NCBI GenBank assembly: GCA_916613615.1
Contig: OU744732.1
Span: 59,967,227 to 60,031,226, forward strand
Direction of reading: 5' to 3'
DNA: 64,000 nt
Source: Steromphala cineraria
Lineage: Eukaryota; Mollusca; Gastropoda; Trochida; Trochidae
Part shown: positions 1-13,400 of the stretch, piece after piece
How the letters are laid out: the number at the start of each line of letters is the position of its first letter
Numbering within the stretch: position 1 is the stretch's first letter
Made by a program: the position numbers and the translations under genes
Notes under the pieces: generated by a model
Databases searched by the model: none
The model's input: the letters and a program-made list of their open reading frames with translations, nothing else
What the model was told of the DNA's origin: nothing

Positions 1-29
1 AATCCATTGGCGGCCATTTTGTGTGAACC
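1..29 (+). repeat. Middle fragment of T1 inverted-repeat element
   Basis: The first 29 bases match the middle of the T1 element, the part reading CCATTGGCGGCCATTTT followed by GTGTGAAC. The rest of the left half would lie before the window. The right end of a T1 copy in the same orientation appears at 825-948, so the two pieces may be one copy split by about 800 bp, but they could also be independent fragments. Confidence 0.6.
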
Positions 30-824
30 AAAGTTCCAGAAAAACAATTACGGTTTTTCGATAGAATGATCATTTAGCAATGTAGAAATGAAAACTTCAC
101 TCAATTTACGATTCACTGTCTCTTGATAACTTATTTCTCCCGACTTGGTATTTTTGAAAATCCAAGTTTACTTATAACTGAAAATGAAAGTAAATATGTT
201 TTGCTGCAATATGATAATGATTATCCTCTTGACTGAATTGATAATTTTCAGTAAGGACCTCTTAGGAAATGTTAGTCGTTAGAGCAGTATGAGCCTTCAA
301 AATCACAAAATTATCAAATATCAAATTTCAAAAAAGCTTCCCTAAGAAAAAACTAGCGACTCTTTAAGATAATGGCTTATCTAAAGGGAGAAGAAGTGTT
401 TGACCCACAAGTCCAACTCAAAGAATCATAAATTTACTCACAGATTTGAAAAATTTCGAAATTTTCTCTATTATGGTTGAAAAAAGTACTGAAAATTCAA
501 TGTCCTGCTAGGCTTTTATCGTGCATGATGAAAAAGGTTTCTCTAATTGAATGTCAACTAGGGATCAACAATTTTATTTTTGATTTAAAAAATCCAAGGT
601 TTCATGCGTGGTTTCTCACCAAAGACAATAGTTATATTTTGCCAAATTTCAGTGGTCTCACATTTTTTCTCATATTTTCAATTATTTTGTATTATAAGGA
701 TTTTTACGTCAATTAAATAATAAATAAAAAGGCAATTGTTATATCTAGAGTTGTCAATAAATCAAACATATCACAATATTAAAAAAACTCCCAATTTCAT
801 TTTACAAAATGGGCGGTGCTTAAT
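30..824. other. AT-rich DNA between two T1 fragments
   Basis: About 800 bp of AT-rich DNA with no coding signal I can support. The reading frame at 477-716 has low-complexity composition and no recognisable motif. It may be foreign DNA that split a T1 copy. I see no clear terminal repeats at its ends. Confidence 0.4.
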
Positions 825-948
825 TAAGTTCTTTGTGTATAATTAAATTATTATTGCTCCATTAAGTGTGAATACATTGTCTTTAGATTGGAACCATTTA
901 TTTTCATTTTCCTCATATCACCTTATATTCCCCCGTGCTACTGTCCCT
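825..948 (+). repeat. Right end of a T1 inverted-repeat element
   Basis: The stretch from TATTGCTCCATT through CCTTATATTCCCCC to GTGCTACTGTCCCT matches the right third of the T1 family and is followed by TTAA at 949-952. The left part of this copy is missing here; a matching middle fragment is at the window start. Confidence 0.75.
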
Positions 949-952
949 TTAA

Positions 953-2834
953 TGGAGATACTCTCAAACATACGAAACAAATCACAAATACAAGAATGTT
1001 AAGAATATGTGATTAGCAAACACATTTGCTTGCACCCCACTGAGCCATTTACACGTGTGTGTTGTGTTTTCGTGTAAGAAACGTCTAAACATGAAACGAG
1101 TTTGTTGAACCGACGTGTTTCTATTCTACATACCAGACTAAAATGTTTGCTTTCTAAATACCAGGGTAATGGATTGCTAACCAGATCTCTCCTCAAAACA
1201 AAACCATTTGTATACAATTAGTATCGTATTACAATGCTTAGCAAACGTTCTTATGGTCCTAATGTGCTGCTTGTACCAGTTATTGTCATATTCTGCATGA
1301 ACCAGCATTCATTATTTATTGGTCAGTTACTGGAACATACACATGTTGTGACAAAAGTACTAATATGGCTAATAGTAAAATATTTGCTATACTAACATTG
1401 GTTGATAATGGTATGTAATGCACACGCTTGAAGGAATGATAAATGTTTTTAAATGCAATAATCAATATACCGACGCAAACAAAAACATGAGGACACTGAC
1501 TTCAGCTAGAAGATGTGATCTCAGGAAATCTCATTAAAATAAGATCATAATTTTCTTCACTTCGTTACGCAGATTATAGATCTCACGAGGCCCCATACGT
1601 CCTCCCGTCAAGGTAACCTTTGGCCGCTTGATTTGAGAAAGATTTCATTAACCAACTAAGTTATATTGAGTTTCAAGCGTTTCAACACTGTGCAGTGAAA
1701 AATGCAAATAATTACATCTTATGACCTTTCAATGTTTCCCAACAGCAAGGTAAAGTGATTTGAAAAGGTGGAAACCTTCACGAATTCAGTTGTGATGTCT
1801 GAGTATTTGACAGAACAAGATTCTCTCTATTTTGCATATTTACATCGAATATATGTGATATAAAATCAACAAGGCTTTTTCTAATTTTATGCACGTTTTG
1901 ATCTTCTTTATTGTGTCAGTATTTTAATGTCTCAATAATATAACATATCTATAGAGCATACATCGAATCTAAGAGGAAGGCAAACGTAACACTGTTCCAA
2001 AAATAGCAACTACAGCGTCCTGTTTGAATTTGTCCCGTGTATTACGACAGCACATTGTGGCACGTGAAGATTTCTTCTATAAAGGCAACATTAGTATTTG
2101 CTTGGACCTTTTACCCTGATATGCTGAGTCAAAGGGCTGTTTTACTGAGCCTTTTATGATCTACACGCGTAGCGAAGTGTAGCAAATGGATCATATTTCA
2201 ATAATATTGTGATCTCAGGTCAAGTTGATCATACTTTAGTAAGACTTTGATCTCAGGTCAAGCAATAATCTATTTTGAGCAACACTCAGCCGTATCGTTA
2301 TAAATAAAACAGCAGCACGATCATGTTAAAAAACTTCGATTAGTTAGAAAGTGCCAAATTGAAATGCTTCCCCAATTGTATGAGAACTTCCAGGAGGAAT
2401 CCCGAATCAATACAGGTTACTATTAAGTAGTATTAAAGAGTTTTATCAGATATTTGTTAGGATTCATGAACTGAATGTTGATTGGAGGAAGACACTTTTC
2501 TACTGATCTTTATGAACTGCCATCACAATTGCCACTTGACGTGCATATAAGATCATCTTAGATGAGTGTCATTACGCAGGTAATATGTTACTTATCTGTG
2601 TTTCAAACTTCCTCATTATTACAGTAGCATGAAGAATGAAATCCCTTTTATTTGCGTGATATCAGTTGTTCTCCCTATGAGTTTGGAAAGTATACATTTA
2701 AGGACACTGTTGTAAGTTAGGTTCCACTGTACTCCAGTTTATAATCACGTGTTACATAGTATCGAATTTCGCTATGAAGCAAATCAAATGCATATTGCTC
2801 CTGAAAATTGCATCAACATATCGTTATACATTTA
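953..2834. other. Intergenic DNA with diverged inverted repeats
   Basis: No gene recognised. Two stretches, about 1513-1590 and 2155-2225, match each other as reverse complements at an estimated 70 per cent (shared core CGTAACGAAGTG / CGTAGCGAAGTG) and both carry GTGATCTCAGG. This looks like a decayed inverted-repeat or foldback element of about 700 bp. The rest is plain AT-rich sequence. Confidence 0.4.
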
Positions 2835-2838
2835 TTAA

Positions 2839-3191
2839 AGGGGCAGTAGCACTTTTTTTTTTATATGTAAATTGTTTTTACTGATAATTGTACGTTAATG
2901 CTTAATGTATCATTTTGATAGTGTCAAAAATCTCATATCCCAAATCAATCATAGTCAGAGGACAAAGTATAAAGATTCGCATAACATTCATTGCCGGCCA
3001 TTTTGTGTGAACACCTTTAATTCAGCTTGTGATAGAAAAAGGAATCGCATCGCCAAACTTGACATTATATGTTTGATTTATTACTGCTTCGTTTTGTTCA
3101 AATACATTATCTTTCAATTGGGACAATCAATTTTCATTTTCCTGACATCAACTTATTTCCCCCCTAAAAACGTCCTACATGTACTGCCTCT
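2839..3191 (+). repeat. T1 element copy, degraded right end
   Basis: Starts with AGGGGCAGTAGCAC after TTAA (2835-2838), carries the family core, and ends with a mutated right terminus (TACTGCCTCT followed by TTTT in place of TTAA). No coding capacity. It is one of the more diverged copies in the window. Confidence 0.8.
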
Positions 3192-5153
3192 TTTTATATT
3201 GAACTTTTCAAGACACAATTTTATGGCATAAGCATTATGTTTACTATGTTGGACAACTGTATAATGTTCTTCGAATACAGAACAAGCTTGTAGCTGGAAT
3301 GGCATTTGACTGGCATTCACAAATGCAAATGCTAATGATGACATATAAAATAAAGAAATCCAGATTATATTACCGCCCATTGACATATTTCTTATGTGAC
3401 AAAATTTCACATGAAAACATACTCTTGCAGAAACACATATCTCTTAACTAGATATGACTATCATCCTTAAACATCAAACGAGAGTAACTACTATGTCCCT
3501 TCATACTCTTAATAAATTATTTAGATTTAGATTATCAATAGAATGTCATAAAGATGGTTTTCATTCAACAAAACGCTAATTCGACCGATTCTACCGGGCG
3601 TTAAGGAAATGTAATATCTGTTTTAACGCATTTTATTCAGAAATGGCAATACATGTATATGATTCAAATTGTAATAAGTAATTTTCTTCATAAATGATTG
3701 AGTTTAATTCATGTTTACATTCTATGGTTGTGTTCCAAGCAATTCTCTTATTGATAGTAGATTATCAACGTGATGACGCGATTTAGGCTTTACTTTCAAG
3801 CATGCTGGTTACTTTAACCAAGTGATAAGTATTCCCTGCTTAAGAGATATGATAATGAACTGACTTTTAGACTTTAAACACCAATACATAGAGCACATAA
3901 TTATGTTTTCACAATGTCTAATTCATTTTACAGGCATTTAGATACTCCTTGTTTATCGCCGTATCGTTGGTCTTTACAATTGTTGCTTATCCGAAATCTC
4001 TTCAAATTACCATTTTCAAATCCTTTGCCATGTCGATCATAAGTGAATGAAATAAATTCAGATAGAAAAGTACGAAACGAGCCTTTATAATGAGTTAAAA
4101 AAAACTTCAAGAACAGCTGTCTTGACCTCGACACATTTTATACAATGAGCAAAAGACGCAAGGTTAAGAAAACAACTTTATAAATATCGAGAAATGATCT
4201 TCACTCCTTCAATCATGCTGGAAGATGAATCAGTCGCCCTTAGTCACATATAGAAAATGTGTTGTCATTTATTAAAGAAGTACAGAGAGTCGCTGAAATT
4301 CATTGTATTTAAGCAAATCAGCTTGAGGATAGACAATAGGATGATGATCGAAAACCGGACACTGACGTACGTAAATGAGTCAAACGTAAATTTGGAACAT
4401 ATTAAGCTGTCAGAAGGACAGTTACATGTTGTTTGTGTTTAACAAGTTTGCTTTCATAATAACTATCAAAATAAAGTTAAAAAAACGATCCAAGTTTAAA
4501 GATCCATATTCAAAATGGTTTTTTAAAAATATTTTTAAAAGCATTACTGTTTTTCTAGTATTTTTAGAAAAAATTCAAAAATCCTTAAATAGGTGACGAG
4601 TTATCAAAGTGACCGATGACTTCAACGAAAGTGGGTTCGTTCAATGCGTCGACAAATCTGCAGAGGGAATTGAACATGTAATTCTGACGTCGAAATAAAT
4701 ATTTTATTGTTGACCAAACAGACCAATCAAACTTCCGACGAATTGTTTCTGTACCGAGTGATGTAAAAGTATTGCTTTCGTCAAAGCTAAATTTCATCAC
4801 GAATATTATGCAAAGATGGCGGTGCATATTTAAAGGCATATGTTTATATTTTGTTTATATTGAAGCACGTATTTATCATATATTTGCGTTTGGACATGAC
4901 TATATTAAATTTGAATTCATAACACATATGTAGTGGTCCTTTAACAAAGAAATCTAGCACCTAAATGTAGCGCCTTACAGCTTATACAATTTAGTTATTT
5001 TCTTTTCGTCGACGTAATCTGTTATTCAAATGTCGACGTTATCCAATTTTCTAGAAAATGTTGCATAGACTGTAGACATATAATGTCAGAACATCCTTGC
5101 ATTTTATGGTAATGTACAGACGAGTTTAAAGTTTAAGTTTAAAAGCATGGCCA
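3192..5153. other. AT-rich intergenic DNA
   Basis: No gene, RNA or transposon end recognised. The reading frames here (for example 3153-3410, 3928-4134 and 4585-4839 on the minus strand) are short, lack motifs and show no splice-site support. Confidence 0.4.
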
Positions 5154-5157
5154 TTAA

Positions 5158-5513
5158 AGGGGCAGTAGCACGTTTTTTGAGAATTTTATATTTTGAATTT
5201 CTCACTGATAATTGGAAGTGAATGCTAAATGTATTATGTTGACAGTGTCAAAAATTTCTTTACACAAGCCAATCATCCATTGTCAGAGGACAAAGAATCA
5301 AGATTCACATAAAATCCATTGGCGGCCATTTTTGTGCGAACACCTTTAATTCATTTTTTGTAAGAAAAGGAATCGCATGGATAAACTTAACGTTATATAT
5401 TGGAATTATTACTGCTCCATTTAGTTTAAATACATTGTCTTTCAATTGAAATAATTAATTTTCATTTTCCTTACATCACCCTATATACCCCCTAAAAACG
5501 TGCTACTGCCCCT
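5158..5513 (+). mobile_element. T1 element, complete 356-bp TTAA-flanked copy
   Basis: A non-autonomous DNA element of 356 bp. Its inverted termini read AGGGGCAGTAGCACG and CGTGCTACTGCCCCT, and TTAA lies on each side (5154-5157 and 5514-5517). The interior is AT-rich with no open frame. The TTAA duplication and short inverted termini are what piggyBac-type transposases leave. No autonomous partner is in the window, so the assignment to piggyBac is inference. The TTAA target itself is shown by the empty site at 48,065. Confidence 0.88.
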
Positions 5514-5517
5514 TTAA

Positions 5518-7480
5518 TGATACTAAGTATTGGTCACGCGAAAGCTTCGCACTTATCACCAAACAAGGAGGTACTAGTTTTATACTGGTTTCAATTTAAA
5601 AATTGCCTTTGTATCTTTTTGGTTTGAATTGGGTTTATTGAATTTTTTCGTATACTCAGTGAATATCATAAATCTTTTTTATTTGATTTGGTTTGGCATT
5701 TTTCCTCGTTTCACAATATTTATTATTTCTTGATTATCAAATTGAGTTGTTTTTAGTTTTTACTATACCGCTGCTCAACTATGTATCGTGTATGTTGCAT
5801 TTATATACATATCCTTGACTGTGTTTTCGTGCCTTTCTGCTTCTTGGTGAGAACATACTTTTTATCAAATCGACATTTACTGAGACGCCCTATCTGACTT
5901 AGTTGTGCAGGTAAAATGCTATTAGCCTTTCAGAATAAATCACATTTACGTTGAAGGCAAATTGTTTGTTTAACAATTGATCCAGAAAAAGGATATACAT
6001 GATTGTATTTCAATGACAAAAATAACTTGAATAGCCACGCAATGACATATTAAATCCTCGCTCCCGCTTCTGTTAAATAATTTCTCGCGATAACATATTT
6101 AAAGGGCATAACATACTTAAGATAACACAAAATGGTCGGCAACGTCAATGTGTACGAGGTTTATCATTTTTATTTTAGTATATGATACAGAGGGTAAAGC
6201 TAGAATATTTAGTTAACTTAAAAAAATAACATTTTCTAAAATTGAAGGCCCACCACCTAAAATGTTGTTTTCGTTTTGAGTAAATCCAGAAGGTACTCCA
6301 TTATCCATTAGAGGGACACTCCATCTTGTTCTTGACATTTCTCTGAGTAATTGTGGGTAAGACTGAATGCTAACAAAAGAAGAACCGGTTCAGCATGTTC
6401 AAAACAAGTGTAATTTACGAATAAGTACTTTGGTAACATGATAACGATATTAGCTTATTGTATTTTCGAATTCAAATGCCATAGCTTTAGAAAGGGAACA
6501 TATCTATTTTTAAAAGGAAAAAATGCAATTTTTCATGTCTTTACAAGGGATCAGCCAGACCATCAAACCTTAATATCTAAACTAACGGTAATCGGATAGT
6601 CATTTGTCATTATGTACATTTATTGATTATATTGTGAACAACACAGTCATAAATCTATGCATATACTTGCAATGCTTATATATATGAAGTACATAAAGAC
6701 GTCCAACACATAAATACATCGCTAAGCATAAGTTGATTTCGTTTTCATACTAGATATGGAATATCATCGAACCACAGATTTGCTATACCCGTACACTCAT
6801 ACCACATGCTCTTGGAAAATACCTCAACATCAATATCAACATCTGTAATTGAGGATATGCAACGAACAATTGTACAAACTTACAAGTTACTAAATATCTA
6901 TATAGTGTAGGAGATGAATTGTCAGTGACCGCATTCGTTAAGGACAGTCACATTATCTGGCACGTTTTGTCGACAAACAAGTATTACATAATTATACCCG
7001 ACATATCGTTGCTTTGTTTCCTTCGTTCTAATTGTAAATGTGTTAACCGATACACCTCTACATTTCAATTTCACCTACCTTTATTGTACATCTACATCTA
7101 GTCAGGTGAAGAGTTCTTTAACTTTGGTAAATAAAGGAACTTGTAAAATTTTGAATTTTAATATTTGAGAATTATAAATAATGATCTGGGGGATATGTAT
7201 GTTGAAGAGCAGCGAATCTGCCAACTAAGCTACAGAGGATTAATACAAGCACAGGTACTTTCTTTTTTTATGTCTCTATTTTTTCCTATATTAGCCTACG
7301 CATAGGAATAAGTTTGTACCAAGTTGTAATGTAGTGAAGTTCAAAATCACAATATGATGAGTATTGTTAATATTTTATTGTTCTAGTTAGGTCAAGACAC
7401 ATATACATAGAGAAGGATGAAAAGCTCTTTTTCAACAAATATAACTCGACCAGATTGGGTTAGAGTCAGTAAACCAATAC
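5518..7480. other. AT-rich intergenic DNA
   Basis: Nothing recognisable. There are short reading frames only, for example 6919-7101, with no motif. No inverted repeats stood out. Confidence 0.4.
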
Positions 7481-7490
7481 GTCCCTCGTT

Positions 7491-7591
7491 GCATCACTTA
7501 ATGCACCTCCTCTTTCAATCCTGTTTCCTCGGCTGAGCTATGCTACGCTTCGGAGACACGGGGTTCAAAGAGGAGGTGTATGGAGGGATGC
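7491..7591. repeat. Imperfect ~100-bp palindrome (P1)
   Basis: The left arm GCACCTCCTCTTTCAATCC pairs with the right arm GGGGTTCAAAGAGGAGGTGT. Outer parts (GCATCACTT / GGAGGGATGC) and inner parts around CTCGGCTGAGC / GCTTCGGAG also pair, at about 75 per cent. It is GC-richer than its surroundings. Its size resembles the palindromes at 15.3, 40.1 and 56.0 kb, but the arms differ in sequence. Confidence 0.7.
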
Positions 7592-7835
7592 ACCTCGGAT
7601 AGTATGGTTATATCTATTACATATCCTTCGACATCAATTTCCCAACTCTTTACCTAATGAGTTATATTTAATTTAAATTAATTTAATTGATTAATTAACG
7701 TGAGATAGCGAGTGATTTTCCAATCTAAATCTGCCCTTCTTATGTAATAACCTTAATGATATTCGTAAACTCTCCTCGGGTGACATGTGGCTAAACATAC
7801 CCTCTCGTTTTTCATCTTTAATTTGGAATCCGCAG

Positions 7836-7986
7836 GGGAGAATATAATGCAACAATTATTTGTGAATACCGTTAAAAAAGGCAGTGTCGGTATGCCTATA
7901 GCTAGTGAAGAAAATGTTTTAAGTCATGAATTCAAGGAACATAACGTCTTGGACGGATGCATCAGCGCAAATTCCATTGAGCAAAG
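7836..7986 (+). CDS. Candidate internal coding exon, unknown product
   Basis: An open frame spans 7787-8074. Inside it a plausible acceptor (ATCCGCAG) precedes 7836 and a plausible donor (CAAAG followed by GTATGG) follows 7986, giving a 151-nt exon in phase 1/2. The peptide in between (for example VGMPIASEENVLSHEFKEHN) is compositionally protein-like, unlike most frames nearby. I do not recognise a family, and no partner exon could be tied to it. It may be chance. Confidence 0.25.
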
Positions 7987-8149
7987 GTATGGTCGCACAT
8001 TTTTTGTATTTAGGAGTTCTAATATGTTTGCGCGTCCAACCATGATGAAGATCAAAATAGCCATCACCAACTAACAGCCTCAGCATTGTGGATAATGATC
8101 AAACTCCAACATCTACCTCAGAGCAGTTTGAAAGTTACTAGCTCTTTAA

Positions 8150-8505
8150 AGGGGCAGTAGCACGTTTTTTGACAATTTTATATTTTAAATTTTTCACTGA
8201 TAACTATAAGTTAATGCTAAATGTATTACTTTGATAGTATCATAAATCTCATAACACAAACCAATCATCCGTAGTCAGAGAACAAAGTATGAGGATTCAC
8301 ATAAAATCCATTGGCAGCCATTTTTGTGTGAACACCTTTAATTCATTTTGTGTAAGAAAAGGAATCGCATGGCTTAACTTTACATTGTATATTTGATTTA
8401 TTACTGCTCCATTTAGTTTTTATACATTGTCTAAAGATTGGAACCATTTATTTTCATTTTCCTGACATCACCTTATATTCACTCTAAAAACGTGCTACTG
8501 CCCCT
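8150..8505 (+). mobile_element. T1 element, complete 356-bp TTAA-flanked copy
   Basis: Same length as the copy at 5158 and the same inverted ends, with TTAA at 8146-8149 and 8506-8509. The two copies differ by scattered substitutions, so they are not a recent burst. No coding capacity. Confidence 0.88.
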
Positions 8506-8509
8506 TTAA

Positions 8510-10199
8510 GCGCTAGGTCATTGAAATCAATTTGAAACTAATAAGAATATACAAGAAACTACCCAGTCAACAAAACATTCATTATATCACCAAGTAAGTA
8601 TTTACAAATATATGTATCAGCCGATTAATCACCCGCTGTCCACAAGTAGTTAAAAATACATGTTTTCACATGACACAAAACATATGAACAAATTCTCTAC
8701 CAAAATGTTCATTAAAACATTACCCTAAAAATAATTTTCAAACAGAGAATTCAGTTTGTTCAGTAAAGTTAGTATAGATACGCACAAGCAGATGTTCAAA
8801 GGACACCGTTGTTATTCAGATTGGTCGACAAACTGGCTGACTGAAAGTTGTAATATTCTCCTTGAACTTGAACAGTTAATTGCGGTTCGAATAGTAACAA
8901 GGTAGTTCTTTTGTGTACCAAAACTCCCAATCTAAGTAAATATTTTGAGTTAGTCTTTGCTTTGAAAACTCAAGACAATTCTGAATTGATGAACACAAGA
9001 CAGTTGAGTCCAATTGTTTGTTAATTTACATTTAGGATGATGGTCAGCATATGATAGGTGATTATAAGTGACTTTATCAAATTGAAAGGAATTGTTTTCC
9101 AAACTAATGAGACTCGAAACCACCATCCTATCATCCTAAATATAATACTTTTTCGAAGATAAGCGTTCATTTATTTATTAGATATAACTATGGTTTTGAA
9201 TATCTACACATGCATTTGTCCTAGAAAAAACGTCACTTACGTCACACCGATTGTGATATTGTACATGGCATGATTTTCAGCTTACTTGTGAAGCTCTAGT
9301 AAAACATATTGCCACCTTTTGATGTCTTCATGCCATCATCAAAATTCAAGGACAGTCATATCTCAGCTGACACATTAGTTGATCTTCATTGATACCTGTT
9401 GAATGTTTTTGAACGCTAACGTTTAAAAAATGGTGATGAGTACCCGACATGCTTTAGAAGGAGTCTTTAAAATAAATTAAAACCATATTGAAAATGAAAA
9501 TAGTATACATGTAAGTAATCCAAAACCATTTTATCTATATAATGAGAGTATATAGCACCTCACCTCACCCAAACATCTGATCCATGTATCATTGGTATGC
9601 AATGTTTACCCTGACCGAATATGTACTTTCTGCTAACATCGAGTTAACTTGACATTTAGAAAGGTCCATATATACTTGTTCAAAGCTGTAACTTCATACG
9701 TAGGTAATTTAACGAGTGAATAGATCAATTGATCAAATGATCATTTTGAAAAATGATTCATACCTCTATAATCTCACAATGGAAATAGTATAATTTGTAA
9801 ATGATCTATATTCTTATTTTGTGTAATTATTACATCGGTATTGTGTATAGATGAAGATTGTATTAATTAACACAAACTGTAAATTAATACAATCCTAGAT
9901 ACCATTTCAAGATATGTAAGGGTAACATTACAATTGTTTCACTTAAATAGTTGGTTTTAGCTTTAGAAACATCAAATACATGAAACAAATACCATATTCG
10001 TTACGTTTATAATTGGGTATCATTTATCTATTATTAACAATATGAAAATTTAATGACGACTGTCATAGGAAACCATGTCCACTTCAAAAGCAAGAAAATG
10101 CGCTCCAAAGTAAGGAATTGATGAACAAAGCCAAAATGTAATATGGATGACAGCGCTCCGCCGGAGGACATGATTGATCGATAAGGAAAGAGTACTTAC
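8510..10199. other. Intergenic DNA with two small inverted repeats
   Basis: No gene recognised. A spaced inverted repeat lies at 9030-9141 (ATTTAGGATGATGG / CATCCTATCATCCTAAAT), and a tighter one is listed separately at 9856-9894. Confidence 0.4.
9856..9894. repeat. Perfect 13-bp inverted repeat, 13-nt loop
   Basis: GATTGTATTAATT (9856-9868) and its exact complement AATTAATACAATC (9882-9894) would form a stem-loop. It is AT-rich and has no attached gene, so a function cannot be assigned. Confidence 0.6.
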
Positions 10200-10486
10200 C
10201 AGATGCCTGGATTGCACAGCTCATACACCTTCCCGAAAACCATTCTGTCTGAAACTCCTCTGAATTTAACTGTCAAACAACTGTGCAGTCGAGCTTCTAA
10301 TGAAGGTTGTATGGGAGCGACTAAACATCTACTGTAAGTGAACGCCCGTGTAGGAAGTACCAAGTTGGTGTACGGCCGATTACTGTTATTGATGACTATC
10401 TTTGAACCTTGAAAACAAGCAGCGCTCACATCTGCTTCAAAAAACACAACCGATGGCGTTGAGATGTTGACATTTCCATATCGTCG
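10200..10486 (-). CDS. Candidate coding exon with strong donor, unknown product
   Basis: On the minus strand an open frame of about 95 codons runs from just inside 10486 to 10200. It ends at a good donor (CATCTG followed by GTAAGTACT). Upstream, a TAG at the frame limit (10489-10487) could serve as an acceptor but lacks a pyrimidine tract. The peptide looks real (SVVFFEADVSAACF, LVLPTRAFTYSRC, several cysteines, low repeat content), and GC is higher than in the flanks. I do not recognise the family, and no joining exon was found. It could be one exon of a gene lying in 8-12 kb or a relic. Confidence 0.35.
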
Positions 10487-13400
10487 CTACATTAAGTCTT
10501 CTTATTTCACGTTTGCAACTTGACGCCGGCATATATTGGCATCTCTCGTATGGGTGAAGATGATATCTGCCTCGAGGCGTCGTGCGGGACTTATCTGCTA
10601 GTCAGGATTCAAATATTCTTCAAATCTCCTTCTCCAGGCTGCTAGATCGAGTTCTGATTATATGGTATTAAGGCATGTCTTGTTTTAAGATGAAATTGCG
10701 TAAAATTGAGGTATAAATTTTAATTAACAACGTGATTGCGTAATTGAGACACCTCTTATCACACTCCCAACACGTTTTCTGATAATTGTCCAACTGCGTT
10801 CCTTTGGAAAAAAGACCTCTTTCTCTTTGCTGCCAAATTACATGTTAATGACAGCTAACAATCCGATATCGAAAAATCTTTTTCGGCAATTAGAACCACT
10901 TTCAGAACTTTCCCAGACTTTGGCACCGAATTTGAAAGCTTGATCACTGCCTTTCATGTACGTCCGTTTGTTCGACGATTATGTGCTCCCTGCTATTTCA
11001 ATGGAATTGTTGTGTCGTATTTGCCCTAGATTTTCCTCTTCCAAACTCATTCTGGCAGGTGGAATTCCAGGACGCTGTTGCCACAGTCCACTAATCCAGG
11101 CAGGCTTTCAGTATGGATTTATTCCTGCTTTAATCTATTACATTATTTATACTGCGAGGGATCCCTAGGTACCGAAGAGTGCAGTGGCACCAATGTTCTT
11201 ATTGATACCAAAAGTAAAGTTTTACACTTGTTCAAACAACCGGTGATTAATTGAGGATCGATTAAAACCTTCAGGGTCTAAATCCATTGGCATTTGATGT
11301 CCCCTTCATTCACTGCACATCCGTCTTCATTGGAGAAAATAGGAAGATTATCTTTCTATATTCAGCAGTTGTTATCTTCACAAATTTGGGAATGGTGTCA
11401 TGTTGTATTCCTTTGGGACTTCTCATACCCCCGATATGGCAGCTATAACATGCCCACTAGACGATGTCCTGGTATTATGTCGGGCATCTATAGGTTGTTA
11501 ATAAGTAATGAATGTTTGTAGGGCAAAACAGTAGCGGCGGAGTTCAGTTGTAAAGTGTACACAACGATGCGTGTTAAGGGGGCTATTATCTTGTCATCGC
11601 GTAGACTGATTGGATTCTGAAACCGAACACATCCCTATCGATCAAGAAGCCATTGTAGCCTTGGATATGATTAGAGAATTAAGGCTTCAATATCATGGTT
11701 CCTTCTAAAGACATATCCGAAGTTTTATTTGTGTGTGATAAGTTTTACATTTAAGTCTTCGTTTGAATAGATCAGATTTGGAATTCTGGTAGTAAACATC
11801 ATTATGTAGTCAAAGGTTATAAATGGTAGCGCTTGTCTGACGTTCATTCAACGAAAGCAGGCTCATTTGCTTCCAGATTGAAGCCACTCGACTCGATTGT
11901 TCGATTTGCCATTGTGTACGGTTCTGGACGGATGCAATTCAGTCTCCCAATTAGAACAATCCAAATTCAAATCTTGCCCCCAATTTCCGCCCCCGACAAG
12001 AATTTCGACAAGAGACAGAATCAAACTTCTAAACCAGTCTACTCTCTGAATGCCCTTATCATTTCGCTTGTACAGAACTTGTAAACTCACTTTATAATGT
12101 ATCTGTTTTCGACGAAGTATTTGCTCAGAACAAATTCTGCTCCTGGAAAAATTGGAATGAATGGCATTACGAAAGCTGTTTTCAGAAAGAGTAGATTAGT
12201 TGTGTGTGTTAAGAGCTGTGCTATTCCAACAAAATCCATAGTTGAGTCATGACAACTCAATTATCATGAAAGGTTGCCTGAACCTTGCTTCTCCTTTACG
12301 TAATGCAATCATTGTATCCATAATCCCCCCTCAATATCGGTGCCGAACCTCTATGAAACTGCAGGAGGCACTGTTCCCTCGTCTCTTTGTGGAGTCTCAA
12401 TAATCTTCTCCTTTAAGCAATATCCGTTCTTATTTTATGAAACCTTTCACTTTCCCTAAGGAGGGTTCCAGATTTACTGTCCAATTTTATGAACTCAATC
12501 ACTCAATGAATTAAGTGTAAGTCTCAGACATGATTTCGCATAAGGATTTTACAACAGGAATCATTGAGGTTCATAAATCATCTATAAAACAATACACAAT
12601 CTGTACAAAATGCAGAGTATTTTTGCAGAGCAAAGTAATCAAATCATGCAGACATGAGCATGGGGCGAGGGATGTTAGTTTCCATATAATGAAATTTGTA
12701 AAGCTAAAGCATTAATAAACAAAATGTTTGCCCGAGTGCGTTATCAATTTTCCAATAGACGCTACGCTATTAGTGGGCCCCCGAGAAAGCAATTTCAAAA
12801 CGTGAACAACCCCGGGACGGTTAATAGTTGTATGGAAGACATAATGTCTGAACACAACCTATTGAGTGGATACAGGCATGATGGACATATTAAGGACCGA
12901 CATGAGGAAATAAAGTCCTGTTTCTTTTCTTGAGCTTGTTGTGTAGATCATTGAAATAAAAAAGGATACTGTTGGCAAAAGTTAAAATTCAGTTTGTATT
13001 TAAAAATAAACTAAACTTTATAATTCTATCGATTACTCATGTATAACATTGGCCTGTGACTGTAGTCATTGTATTGGTAACATACAGTAAAGATTTTCTG
13101 ATAGGACAGAAGACAATATTTCAGAAAATGTAATTGTTGTGTGACCAAAACATTAACAACTAGTTTACAAAGTGAATTAAGCTTCCACGAGCAGTATGGG
13201 CTTTTATAACCTGGAGCTTTAAAAACAATCAACATTAAGACAATAATCCCACTGACAAAATCAGGCCTGTGTTAACTGTAATGGCCACTCTATATCATGA
13301 AGTGGTGTTTAATTAACTGACTGAATTTGCAGGAATATGAGATTATTTCCAAACTTATTTGTTTGTAACAATTTTCACATTAATTGTTTAAAGATAAGAT

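Noticed and set aside
12120..12230. NSAPGKIGMNGI resembling a reverse transcriptase block
   Set aside because: No other RT block follows in any frame; a single short resemblance is not enough.
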